A stretch of 64,000 bases of DNA from Pyropia haitanensis (taxonomy: Eukaryota; Rhodophyta; Bangiophyceae; Bangiales; Bangiaceae), in assembly GCA_008729055.1 (NCBI GenBank), contig SDUX01000002.1, positions 6,363,485-6,427,484 on the forward strand, read 5' to 3'. Made by a program: the position numbers and the translations under genes. The notes beneath the pieces were generated by a model. It made no database searches, had not been told where the DNA came from, and worked only from the letters and a program-made list of their open reading frames with translations. Shown in pieces: positions 29,103 to 40,122 of this stretch; the first letter of the stretch is position 1; every line of letters starts with the position of its first letter.

Positions 29103-29259
29103 GGCGGGCGTCCCGCTCGCGTCGTGGCGGTCACTCGCGTCGGCACTGGCCGCCGCCGCCGACAGGCGGGGCGCCGCGGGCGGCGGTGGCCGGCCGCTCG
29201 CCGCCGCCGCCGCGGCGGTGCGGGCGGTGATACCGGCCGGGGGAGGGGGGGGGTGGTGA
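24730..29259 (+). CDS. Large low-complexity protein of unknown function, two frame breaks
   Basis: A good start (cacaccATGG, 24730) opens a frame reading MDADAVAAVPPRPGSP. It continues through Ser/Pro/Arg repeats (SPSRASPSPSRASP) into a helical block (EAVVATLLAAARDGRKGLLDAAAEAAGWRA, given here only as a landmark in shortened form: LLDAAAEAAGWRAYLARAG). At G runs near 25360-25378 the frame must change to reach an acidic region (DDDEDDEGEENEDDD). That frame stays open to about 28220 with Ser/Gly/Thr-rich sequence and a conserved-looking WSDGWEVGA. Near C runs at 28220-28290 it switches back to the first frame and ends at 29259 after Ala-rich helices. I do not recognise a family. The total would be about 1500 residues. 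Frames, introns and even the unity of this gene need transcript evidence. Confidence 0.45.
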
Positions 29260-29858
29260 TCGTGACCGGGGCAGGCAGAGGTGGAAAGGGGAGGGTGGAG
29301 AGCGGCGTGGGTGGGAGGGATGAGGACGGACCAGACGGGGTGGGTAGGAAGGTGGGAAGGAGGGGGGGGTTGTTGCTGGCTCATGCTCCGCGGCCGGTCA
29401 GCAGGCCGGACGGTTTGGGGGTAGGGCGCCGTCGGCGAGCGCCCCGCTTGGCGAGTGGCCGGACTAGGCCGGAAAGTGTGATCTTTGGATGCACGCAACT
29501 TGCCTACTGCGGATGCACCGCCACACTCCCTCGCCCCACCCTCCGCGCCAACTCGATCGCAGACCCCTCACAGCAACAGCAGCCGCCACCGTTCCCGTCG
29601 ACCCGCTCCGCCCAGACGACGACACCAGCACCTGGACGTGCCTCGTGCCCTCTGCCCCGAACCCCAGGCCGCCGTCCCCCCCTCCTTTCCTTTCCTTGCC
29701 GTCGCTGCTGTCGTCGCCCTGCTTCGCCACCTTCCCGTGGTATTTTTGTCCGAGGGGCTCGCTCTCCTGTCCTTTTTTTTTTCTTGCTCTGCCTTTGTGT
29801 GTTTGTCGTCGAGGCGCGCGCGACTCCCGGCGGAAGGGGAGGGCGGGGAGGCGGGTGC
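29260..29858. other. Leader region upstream of the RAD18-like gene
   Basis: About 600 bp between the preceding stop and the start of the next plus-strand gene. The last 200 bp are pyrimidine-rich on the plus strand (CTTTTTTTTT near 29780). No gene was recognised. Confidence 0.4.
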
Positions 29859-30543
29859 ATGGTCCCCGACATGGATCCTGCTGAGGCGCCGCCGCCGCCG
29901 CGGCCGCCGTCGTTGCCGTCGTCGCCGTCGTCGCCGCCGCGGCCGCAGTCGTCGTTGGCGCCGCCGCCGCCGCGGCCGCCGTCGTCGCCACCGCCGCCGT
30001 CGTCGTTGCCGCCGTCACCGTCTTCCCCGCCGCCGCCTTGTGCCGCCCCCCCCCGCGGCGCGGGCGCCACTGGCGACGCTCCCGTCGGAGCGCCGCCTCC
30101 GCGTGCCGCCGCCGCCGCGGCGCGGGTGCCCTCGCCGGTGGCGGGGGCGCCACGCTCGCCGTCGTCGCCGCCGCCGCCGCCGCCGTCGCTGCCATCGGCG
30201 CCGCCGTCCCGGCCGCCGGCCCCACCGCCGGTCACGCCCCCCCCGTCCCCATCGCGGCTGCCGGCGCACCTTCAGGCGCCTGCGGCCGCTGTCTCGCCCG
30301 CCGTGCTGGCGGGGGGTGGTGCGCCCGCCGGCGGGCGGGGTGGCGTGGGGGGGGTCGCGGCGGGTGCCGCCGCCGCCGCCGTCGGCAAGGCGGAGGCTAT
30401 GGGGCAGAATGGCGGTAGCAGTGGCGGTGGCGGCGACGGCGGCGGGGATGACAGCGGTGCCGGCGGTGGCTGCGCCGGCGGCGAAGCCGCGGGCGGTGGC
30501 GACGGCGGTGACGGCGACGGCAGTGGGGACGGCGGTGGCGGCA

Positions 30544-30583
<40 letters not shown>

Positions 30584-31897
30584 CGGCGGCGCGACAGCGG
30601 TGCTAGTGGCGGAGCTGGAAGGCCTGGCGCATTGTCCCATCTGTCGCGAGTACTTCTCTGCGCCCGTCGAGTGCGTGAGTGGTGGGGGGGGGGGCGGGGG
30701 CGCGTGGCTGGTGTTTGGTGGAGGGGGAGGGGGGGGTGGCGTGGGGGGTGCTCCCGTCTCTTGCTGCTGGCAAAGAAACGGAAGGGAGCGTAAGGTGGCA
30801 CCGTGTGGATCGCTGGCGGTGACCGCTTGCTTGGGCGAGGCAGCGGCTCTGTCACGACCGCGGTGTGGGATGGAGCTGCAGGCGATGGTTGTGCGGCGAG
30901 CGCGCGCGGCGGCCGGGTCTGCGTGGTGCGACTTGGCCGGCGCACGTCGGCTGGTGCAGCGCTGTTTGTGATGGTCGTCAGGATGGTTTTTTTATTGTGT
31001 CATGGACTGACGACCCGACCTTGTCTTGCCGCCCTTCCCGTTATGTGCACTGCCGCTCCTCCTTCGGTGCGCCTCCCCCACTCTTTTTTTATTCTTGTGT
31101 CCTTTGGATTGCCCTGTGCTCAACCTCGCCTCCCCCTTTCCCCTCCCCTGTCCCCCCCTTCCCCCCACCCCTCTGCTTTGCAGCCTCCGCTGTGGCCACA
31201 CCTACTGCAGCCTGTGCCTCCGTCGGTGGCTCCTCACCCGTGCCGAGTGCCCCGCGTGCCGGCGCCCCGCCAACACCGCCCATTTTGTCGTCAACGCGGT
31301 GGCGCACGGGGTGGTGGGCGCGCTTCGACGGTACCGCGGGCTGCCGGCGCCGCCGCCCGTCGTCATCCCCCCGGCCGTGGCCGCCGGTGGTGGCAGGGAC
31401 GACGCCGGTGGCGCCGCTGCTGCCACCGCCGCCACCGCCGCCACCGCTCCCGCCGACGCGCCCGCCCGCCCCGCGTACCTGCCCTTCCTCCCCGCCAACC
31501 TCACGTCCGTGGCGACGTTCCGCGCCGCCCTGGCGGCGGCGGGCCTGCCAACCACCGGCGACCGGCCGGCGCTCGCCGCCCGCCACGCCGAGTACGTGGT
31601 GCGGCACAACGCGGCGGTGGACGCGCCCGCGGCGGTGCGGCCGACGGCGGCGGAGCTGGCGCGGCAGGTGCGGTCGTGGGAGACGGCGACGGGGGGCGGG
31701 GGGGCGGCCGCCGCCCGGGGGGCGTCCGCGTCGATCGACGCGTTCCTGGCGCCCCGCCGTGGGGCGGGCGCCGCGGCGCCGGGCAGCGGCGGCGGCGGCG
31801 GGGGTGCGGGGGGCGTCGTCCCTCCGGGCGCCTCGTCGTTCCCAGCGCTGATTGCCGCCGCCCGGGCGTCGGCGGCGCGGCACAAGCGGCCGCGGGA

Positions 31898-31930
<33 letters not shown>

Positions 31931-32288
31931 ACCGTCGCCGCCGCCGCCGTCTTCATCGCCACCACCGCCGCCCGTCGACGCACCGGATGGGGCACCCCCG
32001 GTGGTGGCGGGCCCTGCAGATGCCACGGCGCCCCGGGCACTCACGCCCGAAGAGTTGGCACGGGTGCGGCGCAACCACGAGGCCGCCCGCGAGCGGCGGC
32101 GGGCGTCGATCCGGCGGCGGGCCGCGGCGGCGGCCGAGGCAGAGGGGGTGGGGGGGGGCGAGCGGCGGCCGCAGGGGGGGGGGGCGCCCGCCCCGCCGCC
32201 GCCACCGCCACAGACGTTGCGACCGCCGCTGCCGCTGACACCGGGGGGGGGGCGGGGGGGGGGGACGCCCGCCGGACCGCCAGGCTGA
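29859..32288 (+). CDS. RAD18-like RING/SAP E3 ubiquitin ligase, two exons
   Basis: RAD18, with RAD6, mono-ubiquitinates PCNA to start translesion synthesis at stalled replication forks. Exon 1 (29859-30670) encodes a Pro/Ser- then Gly-rich N terminus and the first half of a RING finger (residue 259 on: LAHCPICREYFSAPVD). Exon 2 (31184-32288) completes it (LRCGHTYCSLCLRRWL, CPACRRPA). Removing the GT-AG intron restores both the frame and the C-x2-C-x11-C-x-H spacing typical of RAD18. Residues about 372-417 form a SAP-type DNA-binding motif (LAAAGLPTTGDRPALAARH, YVVRHNAAVD), as in RAD18. No UBZ zinc finger is seen between them, and the C terminus is Ala/Pro/Gly-rich with an Arg-rich helix. The product is about 638 residues. 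A second ATG lies at 29871. Confidence 0.83.
30671..31183 (+). other. Intron of the RAD18-like gene (513 bp)
   Basis: Donor GTGCGT and acceptor CTTTGCAG. This splice gives the residue order APVD-LRCGHTYC, matching RING spacing; the alternative donor GTGAGT four bases downstream would put exon 2 out of frame. Confidence 0.8.
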
Positions 32289-33418
32289 CTGCTCCGTGCC
32301 ACGGGCTGCTGTGGCTTGTGATCGGCACTGGGGAGGGAAGAGGCGGCACCCGCCGTCGCGCGGGCGACGCCGGCGGCGCTCCCCCCAGACGGGCGGATTG
32401 ACTTTTTTTGGGGGGGGGGGAAAAGAGATGGGAGGGGGCGTGGCGCTCCCCTCCCGGGTGGTGGCGGCAGCTGCTTGGGCCTGGTCGACCGAAGATGGCG
32501 TGCCCGTACGTTTGGTCCTGGAGGCTGGAGTGGGAGGGGACGGGTGGCTTTGGCGGGCGACCCGGCAGGAAGGGGGCATCATCGAGGGACGCACCGCCTC
32601 AAACCGCGAGGCGGACGCGTTGGAGAAGCCCGACCCGTGGGTGTAGGCGCGCGTGTCTCGCCGCGGTCGCCCGCCAGCTCCCTTGCGCTGCTGGCGTGCC
32701 CCACAGGAAGACATCCTGCTACTTGTTCCGCCGACGGAGAAAACACAAGCGACACAGCTCTCCCGTTGACGGCACCGTAGGACGACGGCGGGTGTGTGGC
32801 ACTGCACCCGTGTGAGGGGCGGGCCGCAGCCATGGGCAGCGGGCGTGCCGCGATGCCAGGGTCCGCTTCAGGCATGCCGTAGGGCGCCACAGTGGGGGAT
32901 TCACCAGCCTGTCCACCCGCCAGCTCGTGCCCATCAGCCGTCTGGGTGTGGGGCGCCCGCCCGCCTCACCCACCACGCCCGCGAGCAACCGGCAGATGCC
33001 AAGCTCTCTCTTCTCGTCGGGTAGCGCGCCCAAGTGAGGTGCCCACCTTGCTGTGCTGGCGCCGTCGCCTCCCACGCCCGGTCCGGCCCAATCAGATAGT
33101 CTCGACGGCAATCGACCCGCGCAGGCGACCGCGATCACGCAGAGCTCTGGCGTGAGCGTTTGCAGGTCAAGTCCCTCGTGGGCCGACGTCACCCCCGTCC
33201 CATCTCCAGTCCCGTGCTCGCCGCGGCGCCGCGACGCCTGCCGCCGCCCGCATACTCTGCCCCCGCGCGGCCTGCTGGTGAGGGTGGTGCACGCGCCTGG
33301 CCGCCTCCCCCGCCAACGTCCCGCCGCCGCCCCGCTGCTTCCCCCCCGCCCGGCCTCTCCCCTCCATTCTTCCCTCCTCCCCTCACGTCCTCTGCCCGTC
33401 CCCGTCAACCCCTGCGCC
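32289..33418. other. Intergenic, no gene seen
   Basis: About 1.1 kb between two plus-strand genes. Only overlapping short frames with Arg/Pro-rich products. The final 150 bp are pyrimidine-rich leader (CCCCTCACGTCC) before the next start codon. Confidence 0.4.
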
Positions 33419-35128
33419 ATGGACCCCCCCGCGGACGGCGCCGCCCGGGTGGTGGCGAGCACCTCCACCACCGCCCCCGACGGCGCCGTCACGGTCACGC
33501 GGGTGGCGACCGCGACGCGGCCGCCAGCGCCGCCGGCGCAGGTGATTGGCATCGTCGGGTTTGGCAACTTTGGCCAGTTCCTCGCCGGGACGTTTGTCAA
33601 GCAGGGCCACCAGTACGTTTCAGGCGGTGGGGGGAGACGTGTGGCGCTGGTGGCGGGGCACACGTGCGCGCGCGCGCGGCCGTGATGGGGTGTTGGAGCT
33701 ATGCTTGTTTTTCCTGTCTGGTGTTTCTTCCCTTGTCGCGGGGGCGGGGGCAGAAACGCTTCAGCGCCGTTGCTGGTGCATGCGCGTTGACGCACGCGCG
33801 CTGTTGCCAGGTGCTGCGCGGCGGGTCGCCGTCCGTGCTTGTGCCGCGCGCCGTCTTCTCACGTGTGCCTGGCGGTCGCGTTGCTTCTGTCTGGATGCGC
33901 TCCCTGCCATCCTCCATTCGACGGCCCTCGCGCGCGGTGCCTGCGTCTCTCTCTGTCCCCCTCTGTTCCGTTTTTCTTTTTTCCATACCAGAGTCATTGG
34001 TATGAGCCGCGGGGACTACTCGGCGGCCGCTACCAAACTGGGCGCCACCTACACGCGCGACGCGGCGGCCCTGGTCGCCGCGAAGCCCGACGTGGTCATC
34101 TTTTGCACGTCCATCATGTCCCTCGCGTCGGTGCTGCGCGCCTTCCCGCTCGCCGCCCTGGCCGACACGCTCGTCGTAGACGTGCTGTCGGTCAAGGTGC
34201 ACGCCGCGACGCTGCTGACGGAGCTCCTCCCCGCCGCCGCTGACATCCTGTGCACGCACCCCATGTTTGGACCCGAGTCGGGGCGCGCCGGCTGGGGGGG
34301 GCTCCCGTTTGTGTACGACCGCCTCCGCGTCCGCGACGGGCCGCGGTGCGACCGGTTCCTCGCCGTCTGGGCGGCAGAGGGCTGCCGGATGGTCGACATG
34401 CCCGTCGCCACGCACGACGCGTACGCCGCGTCGACGCAGTTTATTACGCACACGACGGGGCGGCTGCTGGCGGGGCTGGGGGTGGGCGGCACGCCCATCA
34501 ACACCAAGGGCTATGAGAGCCTCCTGGGCGTGGTGGACACGACCGTCAGTACGTTTGGCTGGTGGGGTGGGAGGGGGGTGGGGGGGGAGTGGTCGGGGCG
34601 TCGGGAACTGGAGAGCGTTTGGGGGGTTCGTGGTGTGCGGGGGACGCGGCGCGCCACCCACGGGCACTTCCTGCGAGCGTGGGTAGGTGGCCGGTGTCTG
34701 CGCTACCGGCGGAGCGGGCAAGCGGCACCGCTGGGAGGACTGACTGACCGCCGACTCGACGCCAACGGACCCCCCCGTCCCCCCCTCTCCCCCTCTCTGC
34801 CCGCCCCTCCACAGAGGACTCCTTTGACCTCTACTACGGCCTGTACAAGTACAACCCGATGGCACGGGCGCAGCTGGACCGGATGGAGGCGTCCCTTGCG
34901 ACCATCCGCTCGCGCCTGGACGAGTGCGAGGCGGCAGAGGCGGCGGCCGCCAATGGCCAAGCCGCGACCGCCGCCAAGCGCGACGAGCCGTCGTCCTTGG
35001 TCGCTGACGCCCCGCCGCCAGCGTCGGCGTGCAGCGGTGGCGCCGCCGCTGCCGCCGACGCCGACGCCGCGGCCGACACGCCCGCGGCGGGGGCGCGCGC
35101 GGGGGATGCGGCCGGGGCGGGCGTCTAG
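33419..35128 (+). CDS. Arogenate dehydrogenase (TyrA family), three exons
   Basis: Catalyses NADP-dependent oxidative decarboxylation of arogenate to tyrosine, the last step of the plant-type tyrosine pathway, normally in plastids. Exons are 33419-33612, 33992-34548 and 34815-35128, giving 354 residues. The Rossmann motif GIVGFGNFGQFLA is at about residues 44-56. It is followed by GHQVIGMSR across intron 1, TSIMSLASVL, VDVLSVK, the family signature LCTHPMFGPESG, FVYD, STQFITHTTGRLLAGL, INTKGYESLL, and DSFDLYYGLYKYN across intron 2. These match the plant arogenate dehydrogenases closely in order and spacing, more so than prephenate dehydrogenases. The N-terminal 40 residues are Ala/Thr/Val-rich and may be a short transit peptide. 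The C-terminal 70 residues are a nonconserved Ala/Asp tail. Confidence 0.93.
33613..33991 (+). other. Intron 1 of arogenate dehydrogenase (379 bp)
   Basis: Donor GTACGT, acceptor CATACCAG. The splice restores frame and the family-typical spacing between the Gly-His and Ser-Arg of the cofactor domain. Confidence 0.85.
34549..34814 (+). other. Intron 2 of arogenate dehydrogenase (266 bp)
   Basis: Donor GTACGT, acceptor CTCCACAG. It joins DTTV to KDSFDLYYGL in frame, the same length as plant homologues. Confidence 0.85.
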
Positions 35129-35593
35129 GTGCGACGCGGGTCACCCTTGGCGACCGGCCCGCTGGGGGGGGTGTGCGTGAGAGGCGACGACGACCACGCG
35201 TGGCGGGCGCCGTCCCCTGTGGCGGGGGTCAGCCCCGCCGCCGCCGCCGCCGGCCGCCGCGCGGGCCGTGGCGGCGGCCGTGCGTGACGCTGCGCCGCGG
35301 GGGCTGGCGCAGGGGCGCGCCGGCGGTGGCGCCGCGGCGGGCACGCCCCGCCCCCCTCGACGGGCAGGTGGGGGAGGCGACGGCGGCTGCCGGCCTGCGC
35401 CCGGCCCCAGCACGCGCCGCGGCCAGAAGCGCCCACGCGCCGCAGCGGCGGGCCGCTCACAGCACGGCGCACCACACGGGGACAGGGCCAGTGGACAAAG
35501 AGACAAGTACAAAAAAAAAAAAAAGGACGACGCAATCGACAGAGCGCACCCCCCGCGAGGCCGGGTGCCCGGCAGAGCCGCCGCCCGCCACCC
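35129..35593. other. Convergent 3' spacer
   Basis: Lies between the arogenate dehydrogenase stop and the tentative end of the uL18 gene on the other strand. It contains a run of 15 A at about 35512-35526 on the plus strand. No gene was recognised. Confidence 0.35.
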
Positions 35594-36696
35594 CTACCAA
35601 CCGCGGCGCGCCCATTGCTCAGGCTCGGGATGACGCGTCCCGGCCGTCCCCCCCCCCCCCTCCTCCCCGTCCCCGTCCACCTCCGCGTCGCCCTGCCGGT
35701 CGCCCCCCCCCCCCCCCTCCGCCGCGCCCTCCTCCCACACCACCTGGACCGTGGTCCCCCCCCCCCCCGGCCGTCGCCCCCCCCTCCCCTCCGCGGCGGC
35801 GGCGGCGCGTGCGCCGGGACGGGCCCCCCCGCGGGCTCCCCCCGCGAGTAGACGGTCACCCCGCCCGCGGCGAGCGCGTCGACCACCGCCTTGACCTTGC
35901 CGTGGTACCGCGGCGGCGGGTGGGTCTTCCACACCACCCCCGCCACGCCCGCCGCGGCCGCGCGGGACGCGAGGGCGGCGCCAACGATGCGGGCGGCGGC
36001 GACCGAGGCGGTCGCGTAGGAGCCAAAGTCGTAGGGGCGGGGGGTGGGGGGGGGGGGGGGGGACCGGCGGCGGTGGGCGCGAGCGGGGGGGGGGGGGGGG
36101 TCGGGGGGGGGGGGGGGGCGCGGTGGGAGCGCCCGCCGAAGGGGGGGTGGGGGGGGGGGGGGGGGTGAGCCCGGGAAAGGGGTCGCCGGCAGAGGGGCGC
36201 GCGGCCGCCGCGGATGCCGCCGCCGCCGCCGGCGCCGTCGCAGCCGATGCTTGCTGGAAAATCTTGTACCGCAGCGCCTATGGGGGGGCAGGGGGGGAAC
36301 GGAGGGCACCCACCCAAGCACACACACACACACCCCACGCGCGGACGGCGGCGGCACGCAGCGTCAGGGGGGGGCAGCACAGCAGCCACACGGGAGCGCC
36401 ATGGGCGCGCCGTCGGCCACGCCTGGTCAGCGCCAGCGCCCGGCCTACCCGCGCAAAAAAAAGCAAAAAAACGCACCCACACAAAAAAAAGCAGGGGACA
36501 GAAGGGGGTCCCCCCCCCCCCCGTGTCACCGCCACGCCCAGCCCAACGCAGGACGTACCGGCTCGACCGAGTGCGCCGCAACGACCACCCGGTGGGTGGC
36601 GCGGTCCCACAGCTGCGTCTTGACGTGGCGGTTGCTGAGGGTGATGACCAGCTCCGCGACCGACGGCGGCAGCCGCCGGACACGGAAGCGGCCCAT
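35594..36696 (-). CDS. Mitochondrial-type ribosomal protein uL18, two exons
   Basis: uL18 binds 5S rRNA in the large ribosomal subunit. Exon 1 (36559-36696) encodes 46 residues from MGRFRVRRLPPS, including the family's first strands VAELVITLSNRHVKTQLWD and VVVAAHSVE. After an intron, exon 2 starts at 36277 (ALRYKIFQQAS). It continues through a low-complexity stretch interrupted by long C runs, and reaches the conserved second half: ASVAAARIVGAALASRAAA, GVAGVVWKT and RYHGKVKAVVDALAAGG. The two halves of exon 2 are out of frame with each other, and the shift must lie in the C runs at 36040-36170. The C terminus is also uncertain; an acidic tail in another frame would end at 35594. Red-algal plastids encode their own L18, so this nuclear copy is more likely mitochondrial. 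Confidence 0.75.
36278..36558 (-). other. Intron of the uL18 gene (281 bp)
   Basis: Donor GTACGT and acceptor CCCATAG on the minus strand, phase 0. It contains CA/TG dinucleotide repeats and A-rich stretches. Confidence 0.75.
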
Positions 36697-38355
36697 GGTC
36701 GTTGCGAGGGGGGGGGGGGGGGGGGGGCAGACGCGCCTGCGCCGCGACCGGCGAGGGAGGAGCGCGACGCGGAGGTCCGCGGGAGGGGGGGGACACACCA
36801 CGAGGGCGAGGAGGGTCGGCGTCGCGCTCACGGGCCGGGTCGAGCGCGACCACGACGCGGTCTGCCACCACACTTTCGGCTGGATCAAGAACAGTACTTC
36901 ACAAATTTTTCTGGTAATTAAAAGCAGCCCTTCCAAATGTCAGCAACCGAGTGGAAAATAAAATCCTGTTGAAGAATTGTCATGGCACCGCGTGCGGGAT
37001 GACTTGTCTGGTCGAGAGATCCAAGCACAAGACCGGCGATTGTGCCAAGAAGTGTCCCACCCAGCCGTCCTTTTGGCTGCCACGGCACGCACCGGCCCGC
37101 ACGTGTAAACCACTGCTGTCGACCACAACCGCCGCCAGCAGCGGTCTTGGCGCGTGGCCCCCATTCGACACCCATCGGATCGCGGTGGGAGGGAGGGAAG
37201 GGAGAGGGGGAGCACACCGGGCCGGACCGTCCCGCGGCCGTCCGCCAGACCCACCGCGCTGCCACGGTTCCCCTGTTTGCGTGCCGCCCGCGTGGCGACG
37301 CCGTCCCGCCCCCCCCCCCCCCCCCCTCCGGCGTGCGCCGCGGTGGGTGCAAACCGCCGTCACTGGCCGCCGCCGCCGGTGCCTGCCTGGCACCACCGCC
37401 GGCCAGGCCGCGTCGCCCGCTGGCCGCGCACCCACACCCCCCCGCCGCCACGGGGAGCGCCCCGCCCCGCGGCGCGGTGGCAGTGTCAGGCGGCGGCGCC
37501 ATGGGCGCGTCCGCCCCACCGCCCCCCCCCCCCCCCCCCCGTCCGCGGTGTGCCACGCCCGCGGCGGTGGCGGTCACCCTCCGCTTGGCGGCTGGCGGCG
37601 CTCCCGCACCTCCCCCCCCCCCCCCCCCCCCCCCCCCACCCCTCCCTCCCCCCCCTCCCCCCCCCGCCCCGCCACCCGCCTGGACCGCCACGGCGGGCCC
37701 TCGTTACAGCAAGGGCGGTCGCCCCACCCCCACCGCCCCGCCCCGGCAATGCCCGTGGCACCCGCGCCCGCAACGCCGGGCGGCGCGCCGTCGGCCGCCA
37801 CGCGGCGCGGGCGGCGTCGCCGGCCGCGCCTGCCGCGCGCGGCGGGGTGGATGGGTGCGCTCTTAGGGCGCGCCCCGCCGCCGCCCCCCCCCGCGGCGCG
37901 TCGTTGCCGCCAAGCCGCCGCCGCCCGCGTCGACAGTCGCTGCCGCCCGCCCCGGTACAGTAGCGCTCCCCGTCGGCGTCGCGGGGCCCGCGGGTGTCTG
38001 CCTCCCCACGCGTCCCCGCCGAGCGCTGCCGCTGGCCGACACCCCGCCTCCGCCGCCTCCCCTCCTTGACGGTGTCGGTGACAAGCGCCCCCCGCCGGGT
38101 CATCCCGTCCTTTCAGGCGGCCGCCCCCCCCCCCCCCCCCCCCCCCCCCCCGCCCACCCTTACTTGACGCCCGCCCTCCCCGCCCCTCCCGCCTGCGCGT
38201 GTCGCCCGTCCCCTTGCCCCTCTCCCTCGCCGCCACCCCTGTCGCGTCTTGCCCGTTGCCCTCTTGCCCTCCCTCCCGCCCACGCCTTCTTATCTTTGCC
38301 CCCCCCCCAACCCCCTCCCCCCCCCCTCGCTCCTCTCCTTCCCCCCCCCCTCGCA
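36697..38355. other. Divergent intergenic region, poly-C rich
   Basis: About 1.7 kb between the uL18 start and the next plus-strand start. An AT-rich patch at 36890-36970 may hold the uL18 promoter. C runs of 15-20 bases occur near 37310, 37520, 37615 and 38130. Long frames on both strands are Pro/Arg/Gly noise and no gene is supported. Confidence 0.4.
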
Positions 38356-38570
38356 ATGGCGGTGAGGAGGGCGACGCGGGTGGCGGTGCTCGCCGCCGTC
38401 GCCGCCGCGGCGGCGGCGGTGGCCGCCACCACCACTTCCGCGGCGCCTTCCCCCACGGCCGCCGCCGCTGCCGCCGCGGCTGCGGCTCCCCCCCCCCCCC
38501 CCCCCCCCCCGCCGCCGCCGCCGCCGCGGCGGCGGCCGCCGCCACCCCAGGCGACGACCCGGACGACGAC

Positions 38571-38615
<45 letters not shown>

Positions 38616-39323
38616 GCGGCCACCTGTGCCGGTCGGGGTGGCCACTACGCCGCCCGTGACGGCCGCCTGGCGGTGGCGCCCGCGTGGGAGGCGGCCGCCG
38701 CGTCGACGCCCGGCTGGGTGCGGTCGGCGGTCCCCCAGGCGGCGTCCTTTCCCCCCACCGCCCCCGCCCTCACCTGGCAGCCGACCGCGTCGATCCTCTC
38801 ACCGACGCTCGAGCCCGGCGTGGCGGGCGTCCTCCGGCTGCCCTTTTCGGTCGACGTGGCGGGCCACTACCGGGTGCTCCTGCACTCGGCGTCGGCGGGG
38901 GTGACGGACGCCAACGACGTGTGGTTTTCGCTCAACTGGCCCCGCCGCCGCAGCGCGTTTGTGCGCGACCGCGGCAACGCGGACGACCGGTCGCTGGTGG
39001 CGATGGACACGGTCGCGACGGGCGGGTACGTCAAGATGTACCAGAATGTGGGGGCGGGCCGGTGGACGTGGGAGACCAACACCGTCGACGAGAATGACCA
39101 CATCCTCGTCACCCGCTGGCTCGTGCCGGACCGCGTGTACGTGGCGCGGCTGGCCGCGCGGAGCGCGGTCTACTCGGTGGACCGGCTGGTGCTGTTCCGG
39201 TGTGACAAGGACCTGGAGGGGGAGGGCAGCTGTGATGATAGTACGGGCACGTGGCTGCGGGCGGTCGAGGCGGATGACGCGGTGTGCGTCGGTGCCGACG
39301 GGGGCGGCAAGGCGGACGCCTAG
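38356..39323 (+). CDS. Secreted beta-sandwich (carbohydrate-binding-like) protein, one frame break
   Basis: The ATG at 38356 starts a clear signal peptide (MAVRRATRVAVLAAVAAAAA). A poly-C/poly-Ala region at 38480-38600 then forces a change of frame. The downstream frame encodes about 220 residues with the pattern of a galactose-binding/CBM6-like sandwich: LRLPFSVDVAGHYRVLLHSA, NDVWFSLN, VKMYQNVGAGRWTWETN, and a final strand VYVARLAARSAVYSVDRLVLFRC. The Y-x-N-x-G-x-x-x-WTW motif followed by a long strand and D-R-x-V-L-F is typical of secreted bacterial and algal domains thought to bind polysaccharide. The C terminus is Asp/Gly-rich with three Cys. A role in the cell wall or mucilage is inference. 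Confidence 0.65.
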
Positions 39324-40122
39324 GGGGGCGGCTGCGGCGTGGCGGCGGAGGTGGTGCTGGTGCCGGGGGGGGGGGGGGGGGGGGGAGGGAGGGGGCGGGT
39401 CGTGGCACGCCCGCGGTGACTATTTAACTCTTGTCTGCTGTTGCTAGCTGTGGGGCTGTTGTGTACTCTTACCATGTGGGGGGGAGGGGGGGGCGGGGCG
39501 GAGGGGAGCAGAGGAGCGTGTGCGGTTGGCGTACGACTGGGAAGCGCCGCCCACTGTACTTTTTCGGTCGATGGCACAAGCTCGTGTGCGGGTGCGGTTT
39601 GCTCTCACGTTTTGCTGTTGCGGCCGTCGGTCGGGCCCTGCTACGGCGGGCGAGTGGGTCTTTGGCCGCGAGGCACGCCAACCTCACCAGCACACTCTCA
39701 GCTGTGAAGCTTGTCCTCCCCCCACTACGGTGTGTGTGTTGCCCTGTCTGTTTTGCGGGCCCATGCTTTGCCGAGTACAGTCGGCATCTACATGGTGAGC
39801 GGTCTGTTCCGGTAGAGCTCTATTTACTGACGCTTGCTATACGCTGCGCGTCTGCCTGCTCTTTGCATACTTTTCTGGCCTGTGTACCTCCCTGCCGTTC
39901 AGATCCGTATGGAGCTTTGCTTTATCGCCGGGCTGGTCACGGCAGAGGCGCGTCGGGCAGCCAAGCAGACATGGGAATGCACAAACTGTGGGCCATGGAG
40001 TGCTATGAGGCGGCCGCCACCCACCGCGTTCAGGCGGCACTGCGCGTGCGTCCCTGGTCTGTACAGACCGGCCGCGGCGCTGGCCGCGTGGAGCGGCCAC
40101 CCCACCGCCGCGTCCCGCCCCA
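39324..40122. other. Convergent 3' spacer, no gene seen
   Basis: About 800 bp of moderately GC-rich DNA between two convergent genes. It contains a long G run at 39366-39385. Open frames here are short and unlike any family. Confidence 0.4.
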
